A stretch of 53,938 nucleotides of DNA from Deltaproteobacteria bacterium (GCA_019310525.1 JAFDEE010000002.1:1-53938); one strand, 5' to 3'. Positions 7,802 through 17,009 are shown, counted from the stretch's first letter. Numbers and translations: made by a program. The notes: generated from the sequence alone by a model not told the origin.

Positions 7802-8847
7802 GGTTCCGTGCCCTTCCTTTTCCTCCTCCATGCATAAAGCAGCAAAGCGGCAAGGACGAAAGTCCCCTGGATAATTCCGCTCAGGGATGAATCCACCTGG
7901 AGCATCATGGGAAGCTGGATGCTCCCCACGTTCAAGGACACAAAAAAGAAGGCGATAGCAGGAGACCACCCCAGGCGAAAGCCCGCCAGCATGACCACCA
8001 GCAGCGCCAGGTATCCGTAGTTGCTGGAGATGGATGGAATGAGCCGATGGTAGACCCCCGTCACCTGGAAGGCTCCGGCCATCCCTGCGCAGGCACCGGC
8101 AAGGGCCATGGCCACGATAAAATAACGTTGGGGTTTCAATCCGTGAAGATAGGCGGCCCGAGGATTGCTTCCGATTCCCTTCAGAGCGAGTCCAAGCCGT
8201 GTTTGGCGGAGCATCCAGCCCGTCAGTAGAATGACTCCCACGGTCAGGGCCAGGCCGCCCGGATTGATCCTTAGTCCCTGGATGGCGGGAAGCCAAAGGG
8301 CCTTGGGGAAGACTTCCGTGCCGCTCATGGAAGCAATCCCCGGTCTCTTCCACGGCCCGAATATAAGCCAGAGGGTGATTCCCTGGGCAACGAAGTTCAG
8401 CCCCAATCCCCCGAAAATTTCATTGACCCCTCCCTTGGTCTTAAGGACACCCGCAAGGACGGCCCATAGGCTCCCTCCGAGCACCCCACCTAAGAAGGCC
8501 ATAACAAGCATAAGGGACGGCGCTCCACCATCCGTTCCCAGGCGCAAAACGGCCGTGGCGCAAACGGCCCCGGCAAGCACCTGGCCCTCCACGCCGATAT
8601 TCCAGAGTCCCACCCTGAAGCTGAAGACCAGGCCGCAAGCACAGAGGGTAAGAGGAATCCATCCGGTCAAGACCTGGCCGATTTTGATCCAGGACCCCAG
8701 TGATCCCTGGAAAAGATACTTGAAAGCCTCGATCGGGGGTGCGCCGGCAATCAGCAGGATTATGGTGTTCAGGGCGAAGAGACCGGCAAGCATAACCAGA
8801 ATCTCGAAAAGAGTCCGGTTCCATCCTTTCCGCCCCTTACCGATCAT
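7798..8847 (-). CDS. BMP-type ABC transporter permease 1 (nucleoside-like)
   Basis: First permease of the importer, 349 residues with roughly nine membrane segments and the family motif FRVGLWNIGVEGQVLAGA near residues 80-100 (YufP/NupB type). It starts two bases after the ATPase stop and overlaps permease 2 by four bases, so the three are translationally coupled. Located in the inner membrane, it forms a heterodimer with permease 2. Substrate is inferred only from the family: purine nucleosides, or another small solute bound by the BMP protein at 10545-11738. Confidence 0.9.
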   Translation of the reverse strand: MIGKGRKGWNRTLFEILVMLAGLFALNTIILLIAGAPPIEAFKYLFQGSLGSWIKIGQVLTGWIPLTLCACGLVFSFRVGLWNIGVEGQVLAGAVCATAVLRLGTDGGAPSLMLVMAFLGGVLGGSLWAVLAGVLKTKGGVNEIFGGLGLNFVAQGITLWLIFGPWKRPGIASMSGTEVFPKALWLPAIQGLRINPGGLALTVGVILLTGWMLRQTRLGLALKGIGSNPRAAYLHGLKPQRYFIVAMALAGACAGMAGAFQVTGVYHRLIPSISSNYGYLALLVVMLAGFRLGWSPAIAFFFVSLNVGSIQLPMMLQVDSSLSGIIQGTFVLAALLLYAWRRKRKGTEP

Positions 8848-8849
8848 CC

Positions 8850-10307
8850 CTATACCCTCCCTGCGATCGCGCGGCCGAGATCCTCAAGATTCGTATCACC
8901 GGTTTTCACGTCACGAACCACGGAACCGTTGAAAAACACAACAACCCTGTCGGCCACTTGCATGATCTCTTCCAGTTCAGGAGAGGAAAAGATGATGCTC
9001 GCCCCTTTTTCTACGTAAGTCATGAGATGTTCCCACACCCACTGAACCGATTCCATGTCCAGACCGCGGGTGGGGTTTTCGAGAAGAAGGAGCCGGGGAT
9101 CTCGGGGTATCAAGGAAAGAAGCAATCTCTGCTGGTTTCCCCCTGAGAGGGATCGGGCGGCCGAGTAAGGGTTTCCCACAATCCGGAAGCGACGGATATT
9201 CTCCCGGGCTCCGCTCAGCGCCCTGTTCCAGGCGACCCTTATCCCTCCTCTTTGATGCAATGCGAAATGTTCCAGTATGCTCAGCCCGGGGATCAATCCC
9301 TCTTCCAGTCGGGCTGTCGGCAGAAAGGTCACTCCTCGGTCCCTGAAGGAATGGTACCCTTTCCCCGTCATGTCCCTGGCCCCAAGTAGTATCCTTCCAT
9401 TAAGGGGTGGGAGAAGTCCGGCCGCAAGCCTCAAGAAGACGTCCTGCCCGCTTCCCGACAGTCCCGCCAGACCCACCACTTCACCTTGCCGGATGGTCAT
9501 GGTGCAGGATCTAAGACCTGCCCTTCCTCCCGCCCCCGAGAGTTCCTTAACGGAAAGAACCGGTTCTCCCAACCGGGCCTTGCTGCAAGGGGGCGGGGCC
9601 GGCACGGAACCGAACATCCAGTTGAGAAGCTTTGCCGTATCAAAAGGGCGGCTCATCTCGCCGGTCACCTTTCCCTGCCGGAGTACGGTAAGCCGGTCAC
9701 AAAGCACTTCCATGTCCTCAAGCTTATGGGAAACAAGGAGAATGGTCTTACCTCTGGCCGCCAAGCTCTTGAGGGCCCCAAACAGGATTTCCCTCTGGAG
9801 ACTGGAGATGCCGGTCGTAGGCTCATCCAGGATCAGGACTTCGACTCCCAGGGCGAGGAGCCTCAGAAGCTCAAGCTGCTGCCGTTCTCCAACAGTGAGG
9901 TCCTTCACGGTCCGTTCCGGATCCAGTTCAAAACCCAGGGAATCCGCCAGTTCCCCGAGTCGGCGCAGGTGATCGGGTTTTCTCATGAAGAATCCACTGA
10001 CGCGTCCCATCATGAAATTCTCGATGACCGTCATGGAGGGAAAATCGAGGGGGTCCTGGTAAAGCATACCGATTCCCAGCCCGGTGGCGGAGGCAGGTCC
10101 CCGGTACTCCACTTCCCTTCCGTCCAGGAGAACAGCTCCCCGGGTCTTGCGGACGTATCCGGCCAGGATCTTCATCAAGGTGCTCTTCCCGGCGCCGTTC
10201 TCCCCCAGAATGCCGTGAATGGTTCCCGGCAGGATATCCAGAGTGATGCCGTTGTTCGCCCTGATCTTTCCGTAATGCTTGTGAATGTTTTTCAGGGTGA
10301 TGTGCAT
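8850..10307 (-). CDS. BMP-type ABC transporter ATPase, tandem domains
   Basis: 485 residues with two nucleotide-binding domains in one chain, as in sugar/nucleoside type ATPases (YufO/NupA, RbsA-like). Domain 1 has a full Walker A (GENGAGKST, about 36-44), a variant signature (LTVGERQQ) and Walker B LILDEPT. Domain 2 has a degenerate Walker A (GLSGSGQD), a full signature LSGGNQQR and Walker B-like LLLENPTRGLD. One site is therefore probably weak, as is usual for the family. Energises uptake with the two downstream permeases. A 237-bp gap with a hairpin (10497-10534) separates it from the upstream binding-protein gene. Confidence 0.92.
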   Translation of the reverse strand: MHITLKNIHKHYGKIRANNGITLDILPGTIHGILGENGAGKSTLMKILAGYVRKTRGAVLLDGREVEYRGPASATGLGIGMLYQDPLDFPSMTVIENFMMGRVSGFFMRKPDHLRRLGELADSLGFELDPERTVKDLTVGERQQLELLRLLALGVEVLILDEPTTGISSLQREILFGALKSLAARGKTILLVSHKLEDMEVLCDRLTVLRQGKVTGEMSRPFDTAKLLNWMFGSVPAPPPCSKARLGEPVLSVKELSGAGGRAGLRSCTMTIRQGEVVGLAGLSGSGQDVFLRLAAGLLPPLNGRILLGARDMTGKGYHSFRDRGVTFLPTARLEEGLIPGLSILEHFALHQRGGIRVAWNRALSGARENIRRFRIVGNPYSAARSLSGGNQQRLLLSLIPRDPRLLLLENPTRGLDMESVQWVWEHLMTYVEKGASIIFSSPELEEIMQVADRVVVFFNGSVVRDVKTGDTNLEDLGRAIAGRV

Positions 10308-10496
10308 GGGTACACCGGCCTCAGGGGCCGACTCGAACCGTAAACGGTCCGCGGTTCAATGGAGATGATTTTCGGAGGATAAAATCCTGGAAGCCCGGGC
10401 CGGGACTTTGGCCGCAACCCGAAAATCACGCATAAGTAAAAATGTCCCAACAGAGGATTGGTTCCAGACCTGGCAACGGGACCGATCCGGTGAAGA

Positions 10497-10534
10497 GGCG
10501 CCGGGAGTCCTCAACAGGGGAGATTCCCGGGCGC
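10497..10534 (-). terminator. Intra-operon hairpin between binding protein and ATPase
   Basis: GCGCC-GGGA pairs with TCCC-G-GGCGC (nine pairs, one bulged base) just after the binding-protein stop. There is no T tract. It could protect the 3' end of the binding-protein message and set its higher level relative to the ATPase and permeases, as in many ABC operons. Role inferred. Confidence 0.4.
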
Positions 10535-10544
10535 ACTTCCCTTA

Positions 10545-11738
10545 CTATTTTGCAGCGCTCTGCCCCGTCATTCCTTCGAGGAGTTGCTCCATGTACCAAA
10601 TCTGTTGGTCCGTTGCGGTCTCACCCGCCTTTACGAAGGGTTTTCCATCCTGGTAGTTCAGGGGTCCCTTAAAAAGGTTTACCTTTCCTGAGGCAAGGTC
10701 ATGGATGAAAGCGATCAGGGCGCCGTGGGTATCAACGGAAAGGGCGGTCCCGGGTTGGAAACCGATATTGCTCGTGTCTTTATTATTGATATCGTTCCAG
10801 TCCGGTCCAAGCCAGAGCCATTCCTGTTTCCATTTTCCTTCCATGGCCGCCTTGATGAAATGGACGTACCCAGGACCCCAATTGAAGTAAGGCACCCCGA
10901 GACAGGCAAAGGGAGCTCCCGAGCAGGCTCCTTCGTAATCATAAGGGATGGCCCACACCTCCTTGCCCTCCTGTCGTTTCTGACCTGCCACTACAAGGGC
11001 CTCCGTGGTGTCGATCCCGGAAACCACCACGTCATGGCCGGTATTGAAAAAATTCTGGGCGACCTGGGTCGGATCAGCGGTCACCCCTGGAATATTGAAC
11101 CAGAACCCGATCCAGGTCACCTGGAAGGTGAGATCCCGGGGGTCCCTCTTGAGCACCTTTTCCCAGGCGTAGCGGGCACCCAGGTAGCAGGAGGCCGCCA
11201 GACGCCGGGTCTCCTCGTTGTTCAGGGGGCCGAGGTAACCGATCTTCCCGGTCTTGGTGGTAAGGGCCGCCACGAATCCCGCCATCATCTTGCCGTACTC
11301 CATTCGGCCCATGAGATTGGAGAGATTCTTCGGGGCCTTTCCGGTCAAGGCATCATCCCCGGAGATATGCACAAAATATACGTCCGGATGCTGGAGGGCC
11401 GCTTCCCTGGTCCCGTCCTTCATGTCATCGGAGTTGGCGATGATCACCTTCACCCCCTTGGACACGAGGTCATCCACCAACTGGGGGACGGTGATGCCAG
11501 GCCTGTCCGCCGGATTGACCTTGTCGATATAAATCATCTTGGTCCCAGGAAGCTTCTCTTCCACGTACTTTCCGGCCTCGAAGTGGGCCTGGCTCCATCC
11601 GTGGTCATTGTATGGTCCCACCATCAAGAGCCCGAACATGAAAGGTTTTTTGGCCTCCGCGGTCCCGACCATGGAAAAAAACGCAATGAAGAGACACAGA
11701 AGAATGCCGCCTACGATGCCTGCCAGTCTTTTCGCCAT
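10545..11738 (-). CDS. BMP family ABC transporter substrate-binding protein
   Basis: Periplasmic receptor of the importer encoded downstream. 397 residues with a Sec signal peptide (MAKRLAG, a hydrophobic core to about residue 27, then GTAEA before KKPFMFG). The start of the mature part, FGLLMVGPYNDHGWSQAHFEAG, is the BMP family hallmark (xVGPxxDxGW), and VQNFFNTGHDVVVSGIDTTEA is the middle domain. The ATG at 11738 follows GAGGAGGAAGC; an in-frame ATG at 11777 would place 13 polar residues before the signal and lacks a ribosome site. First gene of the four-gene transporter unit. Ligand not determinable from sequence; purine nucleosides are the commonest for the family, which would fit ade elsewhere in the window. 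Confidence 0.92.
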   Translation of the reverse strand: MAKRLAGIVGGILLCLFIAFFSMVGTAEAKKPFMFGLLMVGPYNDHGWSQAHFEAGKYVEEKLPGTKMIYIDKVNPADRPGITVPQLVDDLVSKGVKVIIANSDDMKDGTREAALQHPDVYFVHISGDDALTGKAPKNLSNLMGRMEYGKMMAGFVAALTTKTGKIGYLGPLNNEETRRLAASCYLGARYAWEKVLKRDPRDLTFQVTWIGFWFNIPGVTADPTQVAQNFFNTGHDVVVSGIDTTEALVVAGQKRQEGKEVWAIPYDYEGACSGAPFACLGVPYFNWGPGYVHFIKAAMEGKWKQEWLWLGPDWNDINNKDTSNIGFQPGTALSVDTHGALIAFIHDLASGKVNLFKGPLNYQDGKPFVKAGETATDQQIWYMEQLLEGMTGQSAAK

Positions 11739-11879
11739 AACGCTTCCTCCTCTCGCCGTTATTTCTTTTGGGATCAAAATTTAGGTGGGGTATAGGGGAA
11801 ATGTCCCGGACTGTCAAGGGACAAGGGATCCAATAACCTGCATCGGGCAATCCAAGCCCGGAGGCCCGTGAAAGAGGGT

Positions 11880-13931
11880 CTACCCCTCGGAAAACTCCCT
11901 TATCTTCTCATCCGCCACGTCCACGAAGGCCTGGTTGATCCCGGACAGGATTTCCTTTTCAAGCCCTTCTATGTAAAACCTGAGAACCGCGTCCGTTCCG
12001 GACGCCCTCAGTTCGAACCAGAAGTCTCCGAAGTCGATATAGGTCCCGTCACCGGCCCAGAAGATACTGTGGATCTCGGGTATCTTCACCCGGTCTTTCA
12101 CCATTTCCTGAAATCTCTCTCTCGCCTCTTCACGGGAAATACCCCGGGTCAGGGACCGAAAGGCCTCCACCATGTAATCCTTGGCCCGGTTGCCAATACG
12201 CCTGGCCCTTTCCCTTTCCCGGCCCATAAGGGATTCGTCGAAAAGCTTCCTGTCGATCCTTTCAGAATATCGATACCGGATCCCGTATTTTTCTATCGCT
12301 TCCACGTAAAGGGCCGCATAAGATTTTCCCTCCAGGAAAAGCTTAGCCATCACCCCCAGGTTCAGGAGGGAGATCTGCATGCCGTCCTTTTCTTTCAAAG
12401 CAAGGCTCCGTCTCTTTCCACTTTTACTGACGTTCCAGGCGGCACCTCCCATGCTCGCCCCTCCCGACTCCTCCGCCATGATCAGGATCCTGGGAAGACG
12501 CCCCATCGAGACCCGCTCTCCCCTGATGTCTTCCAGAACGACTTCGCCCCCCTTTTCCGCCCAGGCCTCGATCTCCTCCACCATTCGGCCGAAGTATTTG
12601 AATCCCACCGGGGTATGGAAAACCCTCAACCGGGTTCCCCTCTTCTCGAATCGTTCCTTGTATTTCCGGTTGAAAAAATCCGCCAGTTCACTGATGGACC
12701 GGGTGGTGGGATAAGTGGTGCCGATTATGAAATCGTATTCAAAAAGTTCCCCGCTCCGAGCCATCATTTCCAATCGCTGCGCAGCAATCAAAAAATAGAG
12801 CTGGTTGGGGCGGAAGTAGACCACACATTTCCCGCTCCCCTCCACCTGCTCCACCTCAAGCCCGATCTCCTCCGCCCTTGGGGCCATGGAGGCTTCGGCC
12901 AGGGTGACGATGTTGTACCGATCCCCGTCGGGGTCCCAGATGAATCCAAAGTGAATCTCACCGGAGAGCATCCTCTCTTTGAGACCGATGTTCCGGTAGA
13001 TCACGGCCTTGGTAGGGTCACAACCGTGGTCCTCTCCTCCGATCAATCCCACCCCATGGAAATCGTCCCGTTTCTCCTTATGCATATATTGAATCATGCC
13101 CCCGGGCCCGGTGGTAATCCCGAACCGTTGGAAAATAGGAAGGGAGTTTTCATGCATGCTTCCGCCAACAGTGGATACTCCGACCTTCAATCCCTTCTTC
13201 TGGGCCTCAAGGATCAATTCCAGGGCCTCTTCGGGGATGATCCCTCTCAGGTAGTCCGAGTAGGCGTCGATATATTGAAAATCCTTACGGATAAGGGATG
13301 AACCAAGAGAAGCGAGATGGAGCCTTAAGCCTGCCTTCTCGGCTTCTTCTCCCATCCGGACCATCTCTTCCCGAATCTCATCCGCCATGTCCAGGAGCTG
13401 CATTCCCCGCTCGTCCATCGGCTTTATACCCTGTTTGAAGCACTGGGAGTGGCTGGCGGTTATATTGGCCGCTCCATCCAGCTCGTTGTAAAAGACCCCG
13501 AAAGAAGAGGCCCAGATCGGGGTCGTTTCACGATCGGCATGGAGGTGAACCATGATACCATGGTGGGCGAAGACCCGGGAAAGGAGCTGGATTATCTCCT
13601 TGGTATACCTTCTGACCTCCCCCCCGATGTGAAAGGATTTATGCCCCCTGCGTTCATGGATTCTTGCCATGGCCTCAGAGATGAGGAGGACCGTATGGGC
13701 ATTGAAAGGGGCGTCCGTGGCGAAAAAATTGTTCATGTTTACGGCATCCCTGTAACCGGCGGTTCCCAGCTTGAATTCTTTCATCCACCGAAAGATGCCG
13801 TTCTCCTCAAGGAAGCGCCGAGAATAATCGATGATAACCTCACATTCCACCGGGATGGCAAGATTGGAATCCCGGTCCACTTCAATGACAATGGCCCCAG
13901 TTGAGGAGGCCTCTTTAGGATTCTTTTTCAT
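11880..13931 (-). CDS. Large alpha-D-phosphohexomutase family protein
   Basis: Phosphoglucomutase/phosphomannomutase superfamily enzyme of 683 residues, clearly longer than the usual 450-580. Motifs in order: KLGTAGYRD (54-62), the active-site phosphoserine loop as NITASHSQ (S160; most relatives have TASHNP), the metal loop DPDGDRY (D333, D335, D337), sugar-binding EESGG (487-491) and the phosphate-binding RASGTD near the C terminus. All four domains are thus present. The extra length lies in the N-terminal 50 residues and in a stretch of about 60 residues before the last domain. It interconverts hexose 1- and 6-phosphates by family; exact sugar unknown. Stands alone on the minus strand, 12 residues from a weak GGGGAG site. 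A MITE-like element lies just upstream. Confidence 0.82.
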   Translation of the reverse strand: MKKNPKEASSTGAIVIEVDRDSNLAIPVECEVIIDYSRRFLEENGIFRWMKEFKLGTAGYRDAVNMNNFFATDAPFNAHTVLLISEAMARIHERRGHKSFHIGGEVRRYTKEIIQLLSRVFAHHGIMVHLHADRETTPIWASSFGVFYNELDGAANITASHSQCFKQGIKPMDERGMQLLDMADEIREEMVRMGEEAEKAGLRLHLASLGSSLIRKDFQYIDAYSDYLRGIIPEEALELILEAQKKGLKVGVSTVGGSMHENSLPIFQRFGITTGPGGMIQYMHKEKRDDFHGVGLIGGEDHGCDPTKAVIYRNIGLKERMLSGEIHFGFIWDPDGDRYNIVTLAEASMAPRAEEIGLEVEQVEGSGKCVVYFRPNQLYFLIAAQRLEMMARSGELFEYDFIIGTTYPTTRSISELADFFNRKYKERFEKRGTRLRVFHTPVGFKYFGRMVEEIEAWAEKGGEVVLEDIRGERVSMGRLPRILIMAEESGGASMGGAAWNVSKSGKRRSLALKEKDGMQISLLNLGVMAKLFLEGKSYAALYVEAIEKYGIRYRYSERIDRKLFDESLMGRERERARRIGNRAKDYMVEAFRSLTRGISREEARERFQEMVKDRVKIPEIHSIFWAGDGTYIDFGDFWFELRASGTDAVLRFYIEGLEKEILSGINQAFVDVADEKIREFSEG

Positions 13932-14426
13932 TCAAGCTTCTCCCCGGGCATGGATTGCCGGTCAACGACCATTCCGGTTCAGAATGGCTTGAGGGGTCAA
14001 AGATTCAAAGGAGTCGGATGATGAAATCGAGACCTTTGAAAAATGTTCAATTTTGTTCAAGGTCAAGGAAGGCGAAAATTTTAACCGCAGGAATACATCG
14101 AAGTATTTCGAGGATTAAAATTTGAGCCTGACGCCGAGATTGGGTAAAAGGGGACGTTTTTCAAAGGTCTCGAAATCCATTATAATACATCGCCCTTGGA
14201 GGAATCCTTAGTCCCTCGAACCTTCTCGGATAAAAACAAACCAAAGACTTTGATCTTTTATTACGGTAAACCAGTCCCTGGCGAATCTCAACATCCTTTT
14301 TTCCATTGCGCTTGATCTCAGACAACTTCCTGGGCTATGATGGCGCTTGTGAATTTCGGTAATCGTCGTTTTCGGATGGTCCGTGGTTCACTCACCTTTT
14401 TCCATGTCAGCGAAGGTTCGGGAGAT
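13932..14426. other. Intergenic region with MITE-like insertion
   Basis: Divergent spacer of nearly 500 bases between the phosphohexomutase and the transglycosylase. Its main content is the 143-bp element at 14029-14171. The remainder, about 14178-14426, is AT-richer and should contain the transglycosylase promoter; no clear promoter elements could be assigned. Confidence 0.5.
14029..14171. mobile_element. MITE-like element with TIRs and 6-bp TSD
   Basis: The element begins GAGACCTTTGAAAAA and ends TTTTTCAAAGGTCTC, exact inverted repeats of 15 bases. It is flanked by GAAATC at 14023-14028 and again at 14172-14177, a likely target-site duplication. At 143 bp it is too short to code. The centre contains AATAC-ATCGA-AGTATT flanked by AATTTTAA and TTAAAATT, so the whole can fold into a long hairpin. 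Its left 54 and right 51 bases recur separately at 31449 and 32718. The parent transposase is not in the window. Confidence 0.8.
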
Positions 14427-15572
14427 ATGCCGATCCCAAAAAATTTCATCCCCAAGAATAGACCGACAAACGGACGTTGGGCCGTATTGATCATTGCGGC
14501 TTTTCTCTTTCTTCTCCACTTCCTGTTCCTCCCTTCCCCTGCCCTCTCCCAAGAGAGCGGGATAAACCATTCCGTCCCTCTCGTGACGGACTTTCCCGTC
14601 CCCAAGAGATTGAAACTTTGCAACGAGCCCATGCCCCTTGAGGACCGGTGGGTGTGGGAGATGCTGGACCGTGAGCTGACCATCGCCGCCTGGGACCGAG
14701 CTCAGGTATTCATGTGGCTGAAGCGGGCGGGCCGGTATTTCCCCTATCTTGAAAAAAGACTCCGGGAAGAAGGGATGCCCGGAGATCTCAAGTACCTGGC
14801 AGTCGCGGAGAGCTCTCTTTTGACTCATATCCGTTCCTCAAAGGGGGCTATCGGGCCCTGGCAGTTCATGCCGAGAACGGCCAGGCGCCACGGCCTCCGC
14901 AAGGATCGCCGAATGGATGAACGCAGGGATTTTGAGCGCGCCACGGATGCGGCCTTGAGGTACCTGAAGAAACTGAAGAAAACCTTCGGCTCCTGGACCA
15001 TGGCCATGGCCGCCTATAACTGCGGGGAGGCCAGGATGAAACAGGAGATCAGGGCCCAGAAGGAAAAAAGCTACTATCGGCTCAATCTACCCAACGAAAC
15101 AGAGCGCTTTATTTACCGAATCGCTGCCATCAAACTCATCATGGAAAATCCTGAGACTTACGGCTATCGGGTGCCGAAAGAGAAGATCTACCGGCCTGTG
15201 CAATACGATTCAGTCAGGATCAGGGTTCGAGTCCCCATCCATCTCGCGGACTTCGCCAAGGCCCTGGGCACGAACCTGAAGGCCATAAAAGACCTCAATC
15301 CCCAGATCCTGGGTTATCACCTGCCCACGGGGACCTATACCTTAAAAACTCCGCCCGGTACGGGAAGGCAGGTCAAACAGGTGCTGGTCCGCTTAGCCCG
15401 ACAAACCCCCTCGCCCGGCAAGGTCTCGGGCAAGTATTATATCGTTCGAAACGGTGATACCCTGTTGCGGATTTCAAGAAAGACAGGGGTCCCGGTTTCG
15501 GCTCTGCAGGCCTTAAACGGTATCGACGGCTCCCTTATTCGTGTTGGACAAAGGCTTAGAATCTCTCACTGA
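14427..15572 (+). CDS. Membrane-bound lytic transglycosylase with LysM (MltD-like)
   Basis: Cleaves peptidoglycan glycan strands with formation of anhydro-muramic acid; periplasmic, cell-envelope associated. 381 residues from the ATG at 14427: an N-terminal hydrophobic segment (about 17-36, possible signal ending SPALSQ), a family-1 SLT domain with the catalytic Glu in LAVAESSL (E128), SSKGAIGPWQFMPRTAR and AMAAYNCGEARM, and a C-terminal LysM domain (YYIVRNGDTLLRISRKTG, about 336-381) for glycan binding. An in-frame ATG at 14337 would add 30 residues but lacks a ribosome site; 14427 has AAGG ten bases upstream, so the start is probable rather than certain. Single-gene unit. Confidence 0.9.
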   Translation: MPIPKNFIPKNRPTNGRWAVLIIAAFLFLLHFLFLPSPALSQESGINHSVPLVTDFPVPKRLKLCNEPMPLEDRWVWEMLDRELTIAAWDRAQVFMWLKRAGRYFPYLEKRLREEGMPGDLKYLAVAESSLLTHIRSSKGAIGPWQFMPRTARRHGLRKDRRMDERRDFERATDAALRYLKKLKKTFGSWTMAMAAYNCGEARMKQEIRAQKEKSYYRLNLPNETERFIYRIAAIKLIMENPETYGYRVPKEKIYRPVQYDSVRIRVRVPIHLADFAKALGTNLKAIKDLNPQILGYHLPTGTYTLKTPPGTGRQVKQVLVRLARQTPSPGKVSGKYYIVRNGDTLLRISRKTGVPVSALQALNGIDGSLIRVGQRLRISH

Positions 15573-15573
15573 G

Positions 15574-15860
15574 CAAAAGGGTTCTTTGAACAACCCCTTT
15601 GTGAAGCGTGCAATCCGGGAATTTCGGTCGCGGCGTATATTATTAACTCCCCCATGGAATCAATATCATACGAGCCAGAGGGCAGAGACATTTATACTTG
15701 CCTCTATGCAGGCCTTTGTGGTACCAAACACGGATCAGGCAGGCGCTGAGATTGGGGTAAAATGGGCGTTTTACAAAGATCTCCCTGCGCGAAGCCAGGT
15801 AGAGAGGTTGTGCAAGTAATCTAAAAAAAAACCCATAAGGCAGAAAGGAGAGATTGTATC
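15574..15860. other. Intergenic region upstream of aapJ
   Basis: Spacer of 287 bases. An imperfect hairpin, AAAGGGTT/AACCCCTTT, follows the transglycosylase stop at about 15577-15600 but has no T tract. A decayed MITE end is at 15748-15783. The ribosome site AAAGGAGAG for aapJ is at about 15844. No sigma-54 consensus is seen. Confidence 0.4.
15748..15783. repeat. Decayed right end of the MITE-like family
   Basis: The 36 bases beginning GAGATTGGGG and ending CAAAGATCTC align with the last 36 bases of the element at 14029-14171 with about six differences, including the terminal GGTCTC changed to GATCTC. The left end is not recognisable, so this is an old, truncated copy. Confidence 0.55.
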
Positions 15861-17009
15861 ATGAAAATGCGTTTACGTTTTCTCGTAAGGGCGAGTGTAT
15901 TGGTTTTCGTACTCCTTTGGGTGGCGGCCCTCACCACTTCGTGCGGTAAATCCGAAGAAACGGCCCAACTGGAGAAGAGGGCGACGGAACTGGAAAAGAA
16001 GGTGGCTGACCTCCAGAAGCAACTCGAAGAGGCGAAAAGCGCTGCACCGTCGGCAGCCGGCAAGACCCTTGAAACCGTCCGAAAGAGGGGTTACCTTCTG
16101 GCCGGCGTAAACGGCGATGTTTACGGATTCAGCATGCCGGATGAAAAGGGCGTGTGGAAGGGTCTCGACGTGGATACGGCCAAGGCCATCGCCGCAGCGG
16201 TCTTCGGGGATGCGGAAAAGGTGAAGTTCGTGGCGCTTACAGCTGTCCAACGGCTTCCGGCCCTCCAGTCCAAGGAAATCGACGTGCTCTGCAGGAACAC
16301 GACACAGACCCTGACCAGGGAGACCACCAACGGCCTGAACTTCTGCCACGTCAACTTCTATGATGGCCAGGGTTTCCTGGTTAACAAAAAGACGGGGATC
16401 AAAAGCGCTAAGGAACTCGACGGTGCGACGGTCTGCGTGCTTCCGGGAACGACCACGGAGATGAATGCCGCGGATTTCTTCCGGAAAAACGGCTTCAAAT
16501 GGAAACCCGTTGTCATAGAGCAGGCCTCCGAGCTTAATAAGGCCTTTTTCGCCGGCCGCTGTGATGTGCTCACATCCGACTCTTCCCAGTTGGCCGCCCA
16601 CCGTTCAGTAGCACCTAATCCCGATGATTATGTGTTGCTCCCCGAAATCATCTCCAAAGAGCCCTTGGCCCCGGTGGTACGCCATGGAGACGACCAGTGG
16701 TATGACATCGTGAACTGGACCGTCATGGCCCTCATTGAGGCGGAGGAACTGGGTATCACCTCCAAGAATGTTGATGAAAAGCTCAAGAGCAAGGATCCCA
16801 AAGTCATGCGTTTTCTTGGGGTGACTCCTGGAATGGGTAAAGCCCTCGGGCTGGATGACAAGTGGGCATACAATATCATCAAGCAGGTGGGCAACTACGG
16901 TGAAATCTTCGAAAGAAACGTGGGCGTCAATACCAAGCTCGGTCTTAAGCGGGGATTGAACGCCCTGTGGACAGAGGGCGGCCTGATGTATGCCGCGCCT
17001 TTCCGTTAA
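15861..17009 (+). CDS. aapJ: General L-amino acid ABC transporter binding protein
   Basis: Substrate-binding subunit of an AapJQMP/BztABCD-type importer of polar amino acids. 382 residues. The N terminus is a signal with a lipobox-like end (LTTSC, C28), followed by a heptad-rich helical linker (about 32-55, EETAQLEKRATELEKKV), which is unusual: most AapJ proteins lack such a coiled-coil spacer and are soluble. From TLETVRKRGYLLAGVNGDVYGFSMPDEKG onward it is standard AapJ, including CRNTTQTLTRET and the C-terminal GGLMYAAPFR. AAAGGAGAG precedes the ATG. A strong terminator follows, then aapQMP after a 238-bp gap, so the binding protein is likely made in excess and partly separately from the membrane components. 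Confidence 0.92.
   Translation: MKMRLRFLVRASVLVFVLLWVAALTTSCGKSEETAQLEKRATELEKKVADLQKQLEEAKSAAPSAAGKTLETVRKRGYLLAGVNGDVYGFSMPDEKGVWKGLDVDTAKAIAAAVFGDAEKVKFVALTAVQRLPALQSKEIDVLCRNTTQTLTRETTNGLNFCHVNFYDGQGFLVNKKTGIKSAKELDGATVCVLPGTTTEMNAADFFRKNGFKWKPVVIEQASELNKAFFAGRCDVLTSDSSQLAAHRSVAPNPDDYVLLPEIISKEPLAPVVRHGDDQWYDIVNWTVMALIEAEELGITSKNVDEKLKSKDPKVMRFLGVTPGMGKALGLDDKWAYNIIKQVGNYGEIFERNVGVNTKLGLKRGLNALWTEGGLMYAAPFR

Noticed and set aside
6821-8353. 510-codon version of BMP permease 2
   Set aside because: The first 184 codons are an alternative frame of permease 1; a ribosome site and ATGA overlap fix the start at 7801.
10325-10345. Minus-strand GGTTCGAGTC resembling a tRNA T loop
   Set aside because: No matching acceptor stem or anticodon arm in the surrounding 90 bases.
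15215-15245. tRNA T-arm-like string GGTTCGAGTCC
   Set aside because: It lies inside the transglycosylase coding frame, and no acceptor, D or anticodon stem can be built around it.
15780-15810. Sigma-54-like GG...GC upstream of aapJ
   Set aside because: Spacing between the GG and GC elements is 12 instead of 10 bases.
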